Below are positions 26,271 through 35,455 of a stretch of 64,000 nucleotides of DNA, in pieces; position 1 is the first letter of the stretch; every line of letters begins with the position of its first letter. The translations under genes were made by a program, and so were the position numbers. The notes beneath the pieces were generated by a model that saw only the letters and a list, made by a program, of their open reading frames with translations, was not told where the DNA came from and did not search any database. This DNA comes from Bacillota bacterium (lineage in GTDB: Bacteria > Bacillota > Clostridia > Lachnospirales > Lachnospiraceae), in NCBI GenBank assembly GCA_023436225.1, contig JAEZKA010000025.1:80219-144218 (forward strand). Reading direction: 5' to 3'.

Positions 26271-27191
26271 TTAACCTTTTACCGCTCCAACCATAATACC
26301 CTTTGTAAAATACTTTTGCATAAATGGATAAACGATAAGTAGGGGCAAGCTGGATACAACTATAATAGCATATTGTAGTGACACATATGCCAAGGAAGAT
26401 TCTGCCAACGTCTGATTCAGACCTAAGTCATCCTGGATTTGTGTGCTTTCCAATAAAAACTGACGTAATACTAACTGTAACGGATATTTGTCTTCTGATG
26501 ATAAATAAATCATAGCATCGAAATAAGAATTCCAATGACTTACTGCATAAAAAATTACTAAAACAGCAAGAATGCTCTTTGATAACGGGAGTACTACTTT
26601 GATTAGTGTTTGCACATTACTGCAACCATCAATGGTAGCTGCCTCTACAATCTCATCCGGAATTGAATTCTGAAAGTAATTACGCATAATGAGCATATTA
26701 TACACAGATATCATACCGGGGAGCATTAATGACCAACGACTATCTAATAAACCTAAATTCCTGATTAATAAGTAATTTGGAATCATACCTGCACTAAAGA
26801 ACATTGTTATTGTTACAAATATAGTCAGGAAATTCTTACCCCAAAAGTCTCTTCTTGATAGCGGGTATGCACATATTGTTGTCATAACCAGATTAATCAG
26901 TGTTGCAGTACCCGTTATTATAACAGTGTTTTTATAGCCTGTCAAAATTTTCGCATTGTTAAAAACGCTTCTATAGGCCTCTAAGGTAAATTGTTTAGGC
27001 AAAACCCATACATCACCTCTCATAATGGAAAGAGGATTACTAAAGGATGCGCTAACTACGTAAACTAGTGGATACATAACAATAAGTATAATGATGACAG
27101 CAAGAATATTGACCACAATATCAAATCCTAAGTCAAATCCAGTAGTTTTAATTTTCATCGATTTAGTAACAGTCACCTGTTTATTTTTCAT
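26271..27191 (-). CDS. Carbohydrate ABC transporter permease (LplC/YtcP-like)
   Basis: The 306-residue inner-membrane protein has six predicted helices, the EAA loop EIVEAATIDGCSNVQTLIKV near residue 180, and the C-terminal FTKGIMVGAVKG typical for this permease type. AAAGGAGG precedes the ATG. It follows its partner permease by 13 bp, and the downstream sensor gene begins 22 bp after it. Confidence 0.93.
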   Translation of the reverse strand: MKNKQVTVTKSMKIKTTGFDLGFDIVVNILAVIIILIVMYPLVYVVSASFSNPLSIMRGDVWVLPKQFTLEAYRSVFNNAKILTGYKNTVIITGTATLINLVMTTICAYPLSRRDFWGKNFLTIFVTITMFFSAGMIPNYLLIRNLGLLDSRWSLMLPGMISVYNMLIMRNYFQNSIPDEIVEAATIDGCSNVQTLIKVVLPLSKSILAVLVIFYAVSHWNSYFDAMIYLSSEDKYPLQLVLRQFLLESTQIQDDLGLNQTLAESSLAYVSLQYAIIVVSSLPLLIVYPFMQKYFTKGIMVGAVKG

Positions 27192-27204
27192 AGTACTTCC
27201 TCCT

Positions 27205-28179
27205 TTACCATAAACTTGTTTCTGTTACTTTTTTCGATAGTTTATTAACTGCAATAAGTAACGCAACATTAATTAATGAATTAAACAACCCTACAGCAGC
27301 TGCATAACTAAATTGGGAACCCGCAATACCACTTCGATAAACATAAGTAGATATAACCTCTGCTGTTCTCACATTCATATCATTTTGCATTAAGAATACT
27401 TTCTCAAAACCTACATTCATAACTTTACCTACATCCATAATGAGCAGGACAACGGCTGTCGGTATAATTGTTGGAATTGTTACGAACTTCATAATATGAA
27501 ATCTGTTCGCACCATCGATTTTTGCAGCTTCGATATGCTGTGGATCAATATTCGACAAGGTTGCTAAATATACAATAGAACTGTATCCCGCATTTTGCCA
27601 TATGCCAGAAAGGATATATAAAGGTTTAAACCATCCTGGTATTCCAAAGAAATAAGTAGCTTCACCACCTGCAGCTGTGACGATCTGATTAATGACACCG
27701 GTACTAGGAGATAAAATCGCCTGCATGATTGCCACTAAGATAACTGTGGAGATGAAGTGAGGCGCATACGTTACCATCTGTAATGTTTTCTTGAAGTATT
27801 TGTTTCTCAATTCATTCATTATTAATGCTAAGATAATTGGAATCGGGAAACCGATGATAAGTTGTAATGCGCTTAAACTAAAAGTATTCCATACAATCTC
27901 TTTAAAGAAAGCATTCTGAAAAAATCGGATAAAATGCCCGAAGCCATATGAACTAGTCCAAGGACTTCCCCAGGCTCCCAAGTTAAACTTATAATTCTTA
28001 AATGCCATAATTAAATCTGCTATTGGTCGGTATTTAAAAATGATAAAAAACATGAGAACAGGAATTAGCAGAAGATACAAATCCCAATACTTTCGGAGAG
28101 AGCGTTTCATCGTATTAACTTTTTGTGCTTTTGTTAAACGCCCGTCTGTACCCGCACTGCTTTTTTTTACATTAAACAT
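27205..28179 (-). CDS. Carbohydrate ABC transporter permease (LplB-like)
   Basis: The 324-residue first gene of the second transporter operon has a long basic cytoplasmic N-terminus, then FFIIFKYRPIADLIMAF and the EAA loop HIEAAKIDGANRFHIMKFV. AAAAGGAG precedes the ATG. It is divergent from the EEP-phosphatase gene across a 304-bp region. Confidence 0.93.
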   Translation of the reverse strand: MFNVKKSSAGTDGRLTKAQKVNTMKRSLRKYWDLYLLLIPVLMFFIIFKYRPIADLIMAFKNYKFNLGAWGSPWTSSYGFGHFIRFFQNAFFKEIVWNTFSLSALQLIIGFPIPIILALIMNELRNKYFKKTLQMVTYAPHFISTVILVAIMQAILSPSTGVINQIVTAAGGEATYFFGIPGWFKPLYILSGIWQNAGYSSIVYLATLSNIDPQHIEAAKIDGANRFHIMKFVTIPTIIPTAVVLLIMDVGKVMNVGFEKVFLMQNDMNVRTAEVISTYVYRSGIAGSQFSYAAAVGLFNSLINVALLIAVNKLSKKVTETSLW

Positions 28180-28483
28180 TCTGTCACTCCTTTTAAATAA
28201 TTGAACGCACTTTGAATTTTGCCGGCGAATTCGCAGTTATCGTTGTCATGCCTTTATTATACCCCCTCAGGAACTTCAGACAATAGTCTATTCCCGTCCT
28301 ATGCCATATGTTCAGAATGTACATATTTCTGCATATAACACCATTTTTAATGTAAAATGTGCAATATGCATTCTATGAACAAAGCCATGAAATGAATATA
28401 GCAAATATAATTTGTTTGAAATATTATAAAACATAAAGCTGGTAACAGTACTTTTCCTACAAAAATAATAATAAGGAGGACAT
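28180..28483. other. Divergent promoter region between transporter operon and EEP gene
   Basis: AT-rich 304 nt. No cre-perfect operator or strong promoter pair was found. A possible plus-strand promoter is TAGCAA-17-TATTAT ahead of the EEP gene, but it is weak. Confidence 0.35.
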
Positions 28484-29527
28484 ATGCCATTACGGAAGAT
28501 GAATTTAGTCGGTTTTATAACTTTCCTGGTCATTCTTTTCATCGTGTTACTCATCATTGCTTTAACGCCAACACCAATGAATACGGATACAAAGAATGTA
28601 CCAACAGAAGATTTAAACTCAAAATCATCTGATGCTTCTATATCTATAAAGTTGACCGAAGATGGATGGTTAAGTAAGAACGATAGTAACAAAATAAAAG
28701 TTATGAGCTTCAATGTTAAAAACGGGGGTGAAGGTATTAATGCTGTAGATATCAGACAGCCACGAGTTCTTGAATTATTTCAGAATTATTATCCTGATCT
28801 TATCGGATACCAGGAAGTAACTAAGGAATGGATCGATTGGTTTAGCTCTGATGCCTTTTCCGAACTATATGCCTTTTATGGCAAACCAAGAGATCCCTCT
28901 AAATCAAGTAGCGAATATAGTTTAATTATGTATAATTACAAAAAATTCACTTTATTAGATAGCGGTGATTTCTGGTTAAATGAAGAGGTACTTTCCGACC
29001 CCACCTCCTCATCTACAGCCATTGGCTGGGACGCAGCTCTTCCCAGATGTTGTTCATGGATTAAGTTAGAGGATATTAGTACGAAAACTCAGTTTGTTAT
29101 CATGAATGTCCATTTTGATCACAAGGGCATGCAAGCAATAATACATAGTGCTGAATTAATGTTAAAGATGGCTGACTTATGGGATGTACCAGTAATTATC
29201 ACAGGTGATTTTAATTCCTCCGAGTATACGGGAGCATATGACATTTTAACAAGTGGAAATTATGACAATACCAAGTACATCGCCCAAACAACAATGTCTT
29301 GGGCTACCTCTCCGGGTTTTTACAAAAAGGGAACACAGTTTGGAGAGGTAATCGACCATATATTAATACGTAAGAATACCTTTGTAGCCGATTCTTATTC
29401 CGTAATTACTCAGGACTTCGGTGGCGGACGAGTATCCGACCACTACCCTGTCATTTCTGAACTAATTTACTGGCATGAAGAAAGAGCAAAGGAATTAGAG
29501 TCTGCAATTGGTATTTTCAAAATCTAG
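28484..29527 (+). CDS. Membrane-anchored endonuclease/exonuclease/phosphatase (EEP) family protein
   Basis: The 347-residue protein has an N-terminal membrane segment (residues about 8-30, LVGFITFLVILFIVLLIIAL) and an extracytoplasmic EEP domain. The EEP motifs are present in order: KVMSFNVKNGG, a metal-binding Glu in DLIGYQEVTKE, ITGDFNSSEYTGAY, and VSDHYPVISEL at the end. Known members cleave phosphodiesters or phosphomonoesters of nucleic acids, inositol phosphates or sphingolipids. The substrate cannot be decided. AAGGAGG lies 5 nt before the ATG. It heads an operon with MgtC-like and metallo-beta-lactamase genes. Confidence 0.9.
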   Translation: MPLRKMNLVGFITFLVILFIVLLIIALTPTPMNTDTKNVPTEDLNSKSSDASISIKLTEDGWLSKNDSNKIKVMSFNVKNGGEGINAVDIRQPRVLELFQNYYPDLIGYQEVTKEWIDWFSSDAFSELYAFYGKPRDPSKSSSEYSLIMYNYKKFTLLDSGDFWLNEEVLSDPTSSSTAIGWDAALPRCCSWIKLEDISTKTQFVIMNVHFDHKGMQAIIHSAELMLKMADLWDVPVIITGDFNSSEYTGAYDILTSGNYDNTKYIAQTTMSWATSPGFYKKGTQFGEVIDHILIRKNTFVADSYSVITQDFGGGRVSDHYPVISELIYWHEERAKELESAIGIFKI

Positions 29528-29557
29528 CTTCATTTGTACACAGTAAGGAGTCTTAAA

Positions 29558-30238
29558 ATGATTAAATTTATTGGTGATTTTGATATAATCATAAACTTAA
29601 CCCGCCTATCTTTAGCATTACTATGTGGCGGAATCCTTGGAATGGAGCGAGGACGTAAGAACCGGCCAGCCGGATTTCGAACCTACATGCTCGTTTGTCT
29701 AGGTGCTGCGCTCGTTATGATGACCAATGAATTCATAAATGGCCAGTACGGCAGCGGGGATGTAGCCAGAATGGGAGCTCAAGTAATTAATGGCATCGGT
29801 TTTCTGGGTGCCGGCACTATTATATGTACAGGGCACAACAAAGTGAAGGGGTTAACAACTGCAGCCGGTTTATGGGCTTCTGCATGTATCGGCCTCGCAA
29901 TTGGTATCGGATACTATATCGGTGCTATATTGGGAACAATTATGATCTATATTGCAATGGCTCTTCTTCATAAAGTTGATGAACGAGTAATGTCATCGAC
30001 CAAAGTAATTAATCTATATATTGAGCTTGAGAAGTCAAATGATATGAAGCTTCTAATTAAAAGCTTAAAGGAGAACAATATAAGAGCTTCTGATTTAGAA
30101 ATTAAGCCGGTAGGTACCTTCAATGAATTAGGGCCTGCCTTACTTATGACGCTGCACTTATCCAAAAGACAAAAGCACTTAGAATTGATCGATATTCTTA
30201 GCTTAATAGATGGTGTGCTCTATATAGAAGAGGTATAA
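29558..30238 (+). CDS. MgtC/SapB-family membrane protein
   Basis: The 226-residue protein has the MgtC N-terminal domain with four to five helices and the conserved GGILGMERGRKNRPAGFRTY, and a small cytoplasmic C-terminal ACT-like domain. MgtC proteins affect Mg and phosphate homeostasis and can modulate ATP synthase or transporters. The ATG at 29558 with AAGGAG is used instead of the longer TTG frame at 29534. It starts 30 bp after the EEP gene, so the two are co-transcribed. Confidence 0.9.
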   Translation: MIKFIGDFDIIINLTRLSLALLCGGILGMERGRKNRPAGFRTYMLVCLGAALVMMTNEFINGQYGSGDVARMGAQVINGIGFLGAGTIICTGHNKVKGLTTAAGLWASACIGLAIGIGYYIGAILGTIMIYIAMALLHKVDERVMSSTKVINLYIELEKSNDMKLLIKSLKENNIRASDLEIKPVGTFNELGPALLMTLHLSKRQKHLELIDILSLIDGVLYIEEV

Positions 30239-30347
30239 TCGATTAGATCAAAAATATCTACTAACATAATAACTATAGCTGAACTATAATTTCAAGATAA
30301 CCTGGCAACTCTACCATTTGTCAGGAATAAAAAGGAGACGAATATCA

Positions 30348-31547
30348 ATGTTAGATGAAATGAAAGCTTTATTTAATACCATCCCTTCTTATAAAGGAGG
30401 AAATAATTGTGAATATTTTGATTGCAATAACGGAAGTTCCATGGTTCGTATAACCAACACCACAAAAAAGGAGTACGAGGATTATCAGGAGCTCCTTTCC
30501 AGAGCTGGTTTCTCATTATATGACACCCATAGCATTAGGGATAATTATCATGCAACTTATATTAATTCTACTCTATTAATTCAGATCTATTATACCTCCC
30601 ATGACTGTACAACCAGAATCATCGTTGATCCTAATACCAATCTATATAAGCTTGAACAGGATGTAACATTTGACAAGCTTTTTGATACCACTCTATATCA
30701 AATGGAGCTTGATTACAGAATGATCGATTGTGGTATGTGCTATATCACCCAATGTGCTGATGGTAGTTTCTTTATTATAGATAGTGCTCACATGAATTCT
30801 ATCAATGACCATAAGCGTCTGCATGATTTATTACGACGCCTCACTCCACAAGGAAAAGAGATTATTATATCCGGTTGGTTCTTCAGTCATGCACATCAGG
30901 ATCACATTGTGATGTTTATGGAATTTATTAAAGCCAACTTTAATGATTATAAGATTGAATGTCTCTATTATAACTTCCCTGCACTAACGATACCCGGTTC
31001 CGAGAACTGGAAAGAAGATGATAAAGTGACAATGCGAGAATTTGATGCACTTGTCGAGGAGCATAAGGAACTTTCCGTTGTAAAATTACATACCGGCCAA
31101 AGATTCTTTATTCGTAATCTGGAATTTGAGGTATTGGCAACACATGAAGATATTTATCCCGCAAGACTGACTCGCTTCAATGATTCCTCAACAATTCTTT
31201 TGATGACAGTCGAGGGTTGTAAAACTTTATTTCTTGGTGATGCCAATGTTGCTGAATCCACTATCGTGGTATCACGCTATGGTTCTTATGTGAACTCCGA
31301 TATAGTCCAGGTTGCTCATCACGGCTATAACGCTTCGAATGTTGGAGTCTATTTCTGTGCCAATCCTAAGGTTGCTCTATATCCAACCACACAGAATAAA
31401 TTCGAGGAGAACTTGAAAACTGAATCTAATGCCAGGGTTACCGAGCTTTGTAAGGAAATATTCATTGCCGGTAACGGAACAGTTGCGCTTAAGCTTCCTT
31501 ATACCCTAGGCACAGCTACTGTATTTCCGAAAGAAATTAATGATTAA
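30348..31547 (+). CDS. Metallo-beta-lactamase-fold hydrolase
   Basis: The 399-residue protein has an N-terminal region of about 120 residues without recognised domain, then an MBL fold with HAHQDH at residues 181-186 (metal ligands H181, H183, D185, H186), TLFLGDANVAES with a metal-bridging Asp, and VAHHGYNAS. The arrangement recalls the ComEC/Rec2-type soluble MBL group. The reaction is not predictable; phosphodiester or lactone hydrolysis is possible. AAAAGGAG precedes the ATG. It is the third gene of the EEP-mgtC unit, 109 bp downstream, and ends before a bidirectional terminator. Confidence 0.85.
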   Translation: MLDEMKALFNTIPSYKGGNNCEYFDCNNGSSMVRITNTTKKEYEDYQELLSRAGFSLYDTHSIRDNYHATYINSTLLIQIYYTSHDCTTRIIVDPNTNLYKLEQDVTFDKLFDTTLYQMELDYRMIDCGMCYITQCADGSFFIIDSAHMNSINDHKRLHDLLRRLTPQGKEIIISGWFFSHAHQDHIVMFMEFIKANFNDYKIECLYYNFPALTIPGSENWKEDDKVTMREFDALVEEHKELSVVKLHTGQRFFIRNLEFEVLATHEDIYPARLTRFNDSSTILLMTVEGCKTLFLGDANVAESTIVVSRYGSYVNSDIVQVAHHGYNASNVGVYFCANPKVALYPTTQNKFEENLKTESNARVTELCKEIFIAGNGTVALKLPYTLGTATVFPKEIND

Positions 31548-31607
31548 TTGGTGATTTCGTGATATAGAACATAATATGGGTAGTGAGCATGATGCAAGCT
31601 TACTTGT

Positions 31608-31662
31608 AAAATAAAGAGGGAAAGCGAGTGAATATATATCACCCGCTTCCCCTCTTTATTTA
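31608..31662. terminator. Bidirectional terminator between the MBL gene and htpG
   Basis: AAATAAAGAGG and CCTCTTTATTT close a long stem with an inner AAGCG/CGCTT and GTGA/TCAC. It has A/T tails on both sides and lies between convergent genes. Confidence 0.8.
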
Positions 31663-31681
31663 CTTATATTGTTAAACCTAT

Positions 31682-33730
31682 TTATTTAGCAAGAAACATC
31701 ATAATCTCATTACTTCTCTGGATGAACTTTGTCATTGCCTCCGGCTCCAGTGGCTTATGGCTAAGGAGTGCCAGATCATACAGCTGCTCACAAATCATAG
31801 GGGTCTGTTCTGCATTCTCATTGGTCAGGATGAACTGAACCAGCTTATTGTTAGCATTGAGCACCAGAGTCTCTCCACCACCAAAACCACCCATATCCAT
31901 GCCGGACATGTTATACATACGCATCATATCCTGCATTCTACGGTTTTCCTCAGATAAGGTCATAACAGAGGATACCTTTTCATTCTTAAACTTATCTACC
32001 TTAACCTCCAGCTTATCCTTACCCAGCACCTTACGGAACAGGTTGGTCATCGCTTCGGTATTATTCTTTAATACCTTCTGATCCTTCTTCTTAATCTTAT
32101 CCTTAAAGCCCTCAGTAATATCTGCATCGATTCGTTGGAAGCGGATCGTCTGATCCTGGTACTCCAGCTGAGTGATGAAGGGCTGATCTATATTATGGGT
32201 CAGGATAAAGGCATCACTGCCTGCTTCCTTAAACATATTGATGTATTGACTCTGTTGCTTAACATCGGTTACATAGAAGATGGTTATCTTCTTATCCTCA
32301 TCTACTACATCCTCATCATCCTCATGCTTATGGTCATGACCGCATTCACAGTTTTCATCATGTACATGAGTTTCAGAGCCTTCCTCCGTCGTAGTTGCCT
32401 TATCGTCCTTCTTCTCTTCTTCCGGTCCCTTCTTAGCAGCAACATAATCTGCAAGCGTGATATATTTATCCTCAAGGTTCTTAAAGAGAATCACGTCCTT
32501 CACCTTCTCACGGAACTTCTCATCCTTAAGGCAGCCGAACTTGATAAAGGGACTGATATCATCCCAGAATTTTTCATAGCTTTCGCGCTCTACCTTATAC
32601 ATTCCGCTGAGCTTATCCGCAACCTTCTTGGTGATATATTCGGAAATCTTCTTAACGAAGCCGTCATTCTGTAATGCACTTCTTGATACATTAAGCGGTA
32701 GATCGGGACAATCAATAACACCCTTTAAGAGCATCAAAAATTCAGGAATTACTTCCTTAATATTATCTGCAATGAACACCTGATTACTGTATAATTTAAT
32801 TAGGCCCTCTAAGGAATCATATTCGGTATTAATTTTCGGGAAATACAGGATACCCTTAAGGTTAAAAGGATAATCCATATTTAGGTGGATCCAGAACAGA
32901 GGCTCCTTATAATCGTTGAACACTTCACGATAGAACTTCTTGTATTCCTCCTCGGTACAATCATTGGGATGCTTTGCCCATAGAGGGGTGGGTTCATTAA
33001 TCGGCTCCGGTTTTTTCTCCGCCTTCGCTTCTTCTACTGTTCCGTCCTCATTCACAGCAGCATCTACGATGTCCTCCTTCTTCTCTTCTACCTTCTCATT
33101 GGCATTGACCAGGTAGATCTCTACCGGCATAAAGGAGCAGTATTTCTTCAGAACCTCTCTAATACGGTATTCATTAGAGAATTCATAGCTGGAATCGTTC
33201 AGATAAAGAGTGATATCGGTTCCGCGTTCGCTCTTCGTGCTGTCACTCATCTCATATTGAGTACCGCCATCGGATTCCCAATGTACCGACTGCGCATCCG
33301 GCTGCCAGGACAAGGTATCAATCGTTACACGTGCAGCTACCATGAAAGCCGAATAGAAGCCGAGACCAAAATGACCGATAATCTGATCCTCGTTGGTCTT
33401 ATCCTTATACTTCTCGAGAAACTTCTCCGCACCGGAGAAAGCGATCTGGTTGATGTATTCCTTTACCTCTTCAGCGGTCATACCGATACCATTGTCTGAA
33501 AAACGAATGGTCTTATCCTCCGCATTAACGGTTACGGTGATTTTATAATGATTATCCTCCGGCAGATTTGCCTCGCCCATAACCTCCAGCTTCTTCAGCT
33601 TTGTAATAGCATCACAGCCATTAGAGATCAACTCTCTTACGAAAATGTCGTGGTCAGAATATAACCACTTCTTAATAATCGGAAACAGATTTTCCGAATG
33701 AATTGATAAATTACCGCGTTCTGTACTCAT
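31682..33730 (-). CDS. htpG: Hsp90-family chaperone HtpG
   Basis: The 682-residue protein has the Hsp90 GHKL ATPase domain (NLSIHSENLFPIIKKWLYS; ELISNGCDAI; DNGIGM; GHFGLGFYS) and middle and C-terminal domains to MMFLAK. It is longer than usual for bacterial HtpG because of two inserts. One is an acidic, lysine-rich segment near residues 225-262. The other, near residues 453-478, contains H455, H457, C461, C463, H465, H467 and H469 in an acidic run. AAAGGAG fixes the ATG at 33730. A strong sigma-A promoter and a perfect CIRCE element lie upstream, so HrcA repression is expected. Confidence 0.97.
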   Translation of the reverse strand: MSTERGNLSIHSENLFPIIKKWLYSDHDIFVRELISNGCDAITKLKKLEVMGEANLPEDNHYKITVTVNAEDKTIRFSDNGIGMTAEEVKEYINQIAFSGAEKFLEKYKDKTNEDQIIGHFGLGFYSAFMVAARVTIDTLSWQPDAQSVHWESDGGTQYEMSDSTKSERGTDITLYLNDSSYEFSNEYRIREVLKKYCSFMPVEIYLVNANEKVEEKKEDIVDAAVNEDGTVEEAKAEKKPEPINEPTPLWAKHPNDCTEEEYKKFYREVFNDYKEPLFWIHLNMDYPFNLKGILYFPKINTEYDSLEGLIKLYSNQVFIADNIKEVIPEFLMLLKGVIDCPDLPLNVSRSALQNDGFVKKISEYITKKVADKLSGMYKVERESYEKFWDDISPFIKFGCLKDEKFREKVKDVILFKNLEDKYITLADYVAAKKGPEEEKKDDKATTTEEGSETHVHDENCECGHDHKHEDDEDVVDEDKKITIFYVTDVKQQSQYINMFKEAGSDAFILTHNIDQPFITQLEYQDQTIRFQRIDADITEGFKDKIKKKDQKVLKNNTEAMTNLFRKVLGKDKLEVKVDKFKNEKVSSVMTLSEENRRMQDMMRMYNMSGMDMGGFGGGETLVLNANNKLVQFILTNENAEQTPMICEQLYDLALLSHKPLEPEAMTKFIQRSNEIMMFLAK

Positions 33731-33825
33731 GATTAACAACTCCTTTATAATTATTCTTGTAACGCCGATGCAGCTTAGCTTCCCTCTGTCTGTCGCATTA
33801 CAGTTATATATAATCTTCAAATGTT

Positions 33826-33854
33826 ATGATAATACTCATAATTGAAAATGTCAA
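33826..33854 (-). promoter_or_regulatory. Promoter of htpG
   Basis: Reverse strand TTGACA (33854-33849), a 17-bp spacer and TATCAT (33831-33826). It is close to consensus, with a leader of about 90 nt. Confidence 0.8.
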
Positions 33855-33861
33855 GACTAAA

Positions 33862-33888
33862 TTAGCACTCTTCTGGCAAGAGTGCTAA
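33862..33888. promoter_or_regulatory. CIRCE element (HrcA operator)
   Basis: A perfect TTAGCACTC-N9-GAGTGCTAA. It lies 8 bp upstream of the htpG -35 hexamer rather than in the leader, the more usual place. It is 20 bp past the stop of the gene at 33909, so htpG is the only sensible target. Confidence 0.95.
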
Positions 33889-33908
33889 CAATAATCCATC
33901 ACCGTATT

Positions 33909-34409
33909 CTACGCTTCTTCAAAAGCAATCCCCTGTTCCTTTAGCATTGTCTTAACCCATTGATCCCACTCCTGTTCCAGAGTCTTGTCCAGGGTAAAGG
34001 TCTTGATTGCTGTTCCCGTAATAAGATGTAATTCATTCTTATCAAATCGGATATTTAGAAACAGCCCGCCGACTTCCTCACTTTTTAGTCTTCCACCGGA
34101 CCCTTGAACCAGTTCCTCACAGAGGGGTCTGGGCAGCTGGAATACGATCTTCAGCGCCAGCGGTGTTTTATTTCCCTTAATCATGGAGTAAGCGATGCCG
34201 CGAACCTCACTCCATAAGGAATTATGCTGATTTTCGCCTCGTTCCTCCAGTTCCTCCTTCGTATAAAAGGCTTCATTCAATTGGCCATTCATATGGAAGC
34301 TGATAAAGGTAGATAACTCCATCTCCTTAAGGAGAAAAAAATCAAAGGTTGTTTGAGCAAGAAGCTTACCCATAAAGGATTTTACTTCAGTTATAGTCAG
34401 TGAAATCAT
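33909..34409 (-). CDS. DUF5721-like protein of unknown function
   Basis: The 166-residue soluble protein begins MISLTITEVKSFMGKLLAQTTFDFFLL and resembles the DUF5721 family I recall from Lachnospiraceae. It shows an alpha/beta pattern with no catalytic motif: an N-terminal helix, a central strand block with PLALKIVFQLPRP, and a C-terminal amphipathic helix with DQWVKTMLKEQG. GGAG precedes the ATG. It is transcribed in the same direction as htpG but is separated from it by the htpG promoter and CIRCE box. Function unknown. Confidence 0.75.
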   Translation of the reverse strand: MISLTITEVKSFMGKLLAQTTFDFFLLKEMELSTFISFHMNGQLNEAFYTKEELEERGENQHNSLWSEVRGIAYSMIKGNKTPLALKIVFQLPRPLCEELVQGSGGRLKSEEVGGLFLNIRFDKNELHLITGTAIKTFTLDKTLEQEWDQWVKTMLKEQGIAFEEA

Positions 34410-34535
34410 ATGTTACTCTCCTAATGGTATTGCATTATATGTAAAAATTGTAAAAACTCGATCAAATTCCTAGTATAGTTCCAAACCGATTGTCAAACAA
34501 TAATAACAGATCATCAATAAAGGAGGTTTATTTTC

Positions 34536-34706
34536 ATGTACTTTGAACCTACCAGGAAAACCTATTATCGATTTCCATCCTTTAGTAGTGTCCAGGATTT
34601 TGATGAGAGACACTATTATCCAGATAAACCGTACTCTTCCGGTGATGATTTGCGATATTTATCACAGGCTACCGAATATGAACCATCACCTGATATGTAT
34701 GAATGA
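34536..34706 (+). CDS. Small hypothetical protein, 56 residues
   Basis: ATG at 34536 follows a strong AAAGGAGGT. The frame ends at TGA 34704-34706. The peptide is hydrophilic, rich in Tyr, Ser, Asp and Pro (YYRFPSF, RHYYPDKPYSSGDDL), without cysteine or membrane segment. It converges with the TraX-like gene, with only 3 bp between the stop codons. The ribosome site and clean frame make it likely real; I do not recognise it. Confidence 0.55.
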   Translation: MYFEPTRKTYYRFPSFSSVQDFDERHYYPDKPYSSGDDLRYLSQATEYEPSPDMYE

Positions 34707-34709
34707 TTA

Positions 34710-35381
34710 CTAAAACAACATGTTAATTCCAGCCAGGATCAACAGATGAGCGGGGTAAAAGATATAAAATGCATATTTTATACTTTTACCCTTTTGTCCA
34801 TTATAGCAGCTAATCGGTATGATTGATACTGTCGCGTAGATGTTAATATATCCCAGGAGAAAGCCTGATACAAACAGCAAAGAAAATCCACGCAGTAGCT
34901 TACTTCCACGAAACAGATAAAATGCAACGATTAACAATATTCCTCTATAGTCGTAATCCGTCTTCATAATGAGGGCAATAAAACCAATGATAAGCGTTAA
35001 TAAAGCGTTCAATAAATTCATGATAAGGATATTATTTTTATATTTCTTCTCTACTTCACTCATCAGATACATACAAAGTAATCCAAGAAATAAGGTAAAG
35101 AAGATATTTTGATGGTTAAATTCCAGCACCTTACCATCGAATGCAAGATCAAAGGGTATCTCCGAAATAAGTGCAAAGGCACCCATTCTCAACAGATACT
35201 TCTTCACATCCTTCGTATGATGGAAGCCTTCAACCAGAAGGAATACAAAGATGGGAAAGGATAGCCTTCCGATACAACGCATAATAAGATATAGCATTGT
35301 ATTGCTTGGAACAAGAACCGCGCCGGTATGGTCAATCAGCATAGTAATTATTGCAATTAATTTCAAATGATATGAATTCAT
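34710..35381 (-). CDS. TraX-family membrane protein
   Basis: The 223-residue protein starts with KLIAIITMLIDHTGAVL, the hallmark of the TraX family, and has about seven hydrophobic helices with RLSFPIFVFLLVEGF and a FLLGYINIYA segment. F-plasmid TraX acetylates pilin; chromosomal members are acyltransferase-like but of unknown substrate. GAGAGG lies before the ATG. It has no conjugation genes around it and appears to be a single gene next to the small ORF at 34536. Confidence 0.88.
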   Translation of the reverse strand: MNSYHLKLIAIITMLIDHTGAVLVPSNTMLYLIMRCIGRLSFPIFVFLLVEGFHHTKDVKKYLLRMGAFALISEIPFDLAFDGKVLEFNHQNIFFTLFLGLLCMYLMSEVEKKYKNNILIMNLLNALLTLIIGFIALIMKTDYDYRGILLIVAFYLFRGSKLLRGFSLLFVSGFLLGYINIYATVSIIPISCYNGQKGKSIKYAFYIFYPAHLLILAGINMLF

Positions 35382-35455
35382 ATATAATCCTCTCTCTTAT
35401 AAGGCTTAATTTAACATAGTATCAAGCCTCTTGACCGTACTTCGTAGCATAAGTA

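Noticed and set aside
28312..28713. 133-codon minus-strand frame
   Set aside because: It overlaps the EEP gene start and has no ribosome site or motif.
32135..32674. 179-codon plus-strand frame with hydrophobic stretches
   Set aside because: It lies fully inside htpG on the opposite strand and has no ribosome site; it is a shadow frame.
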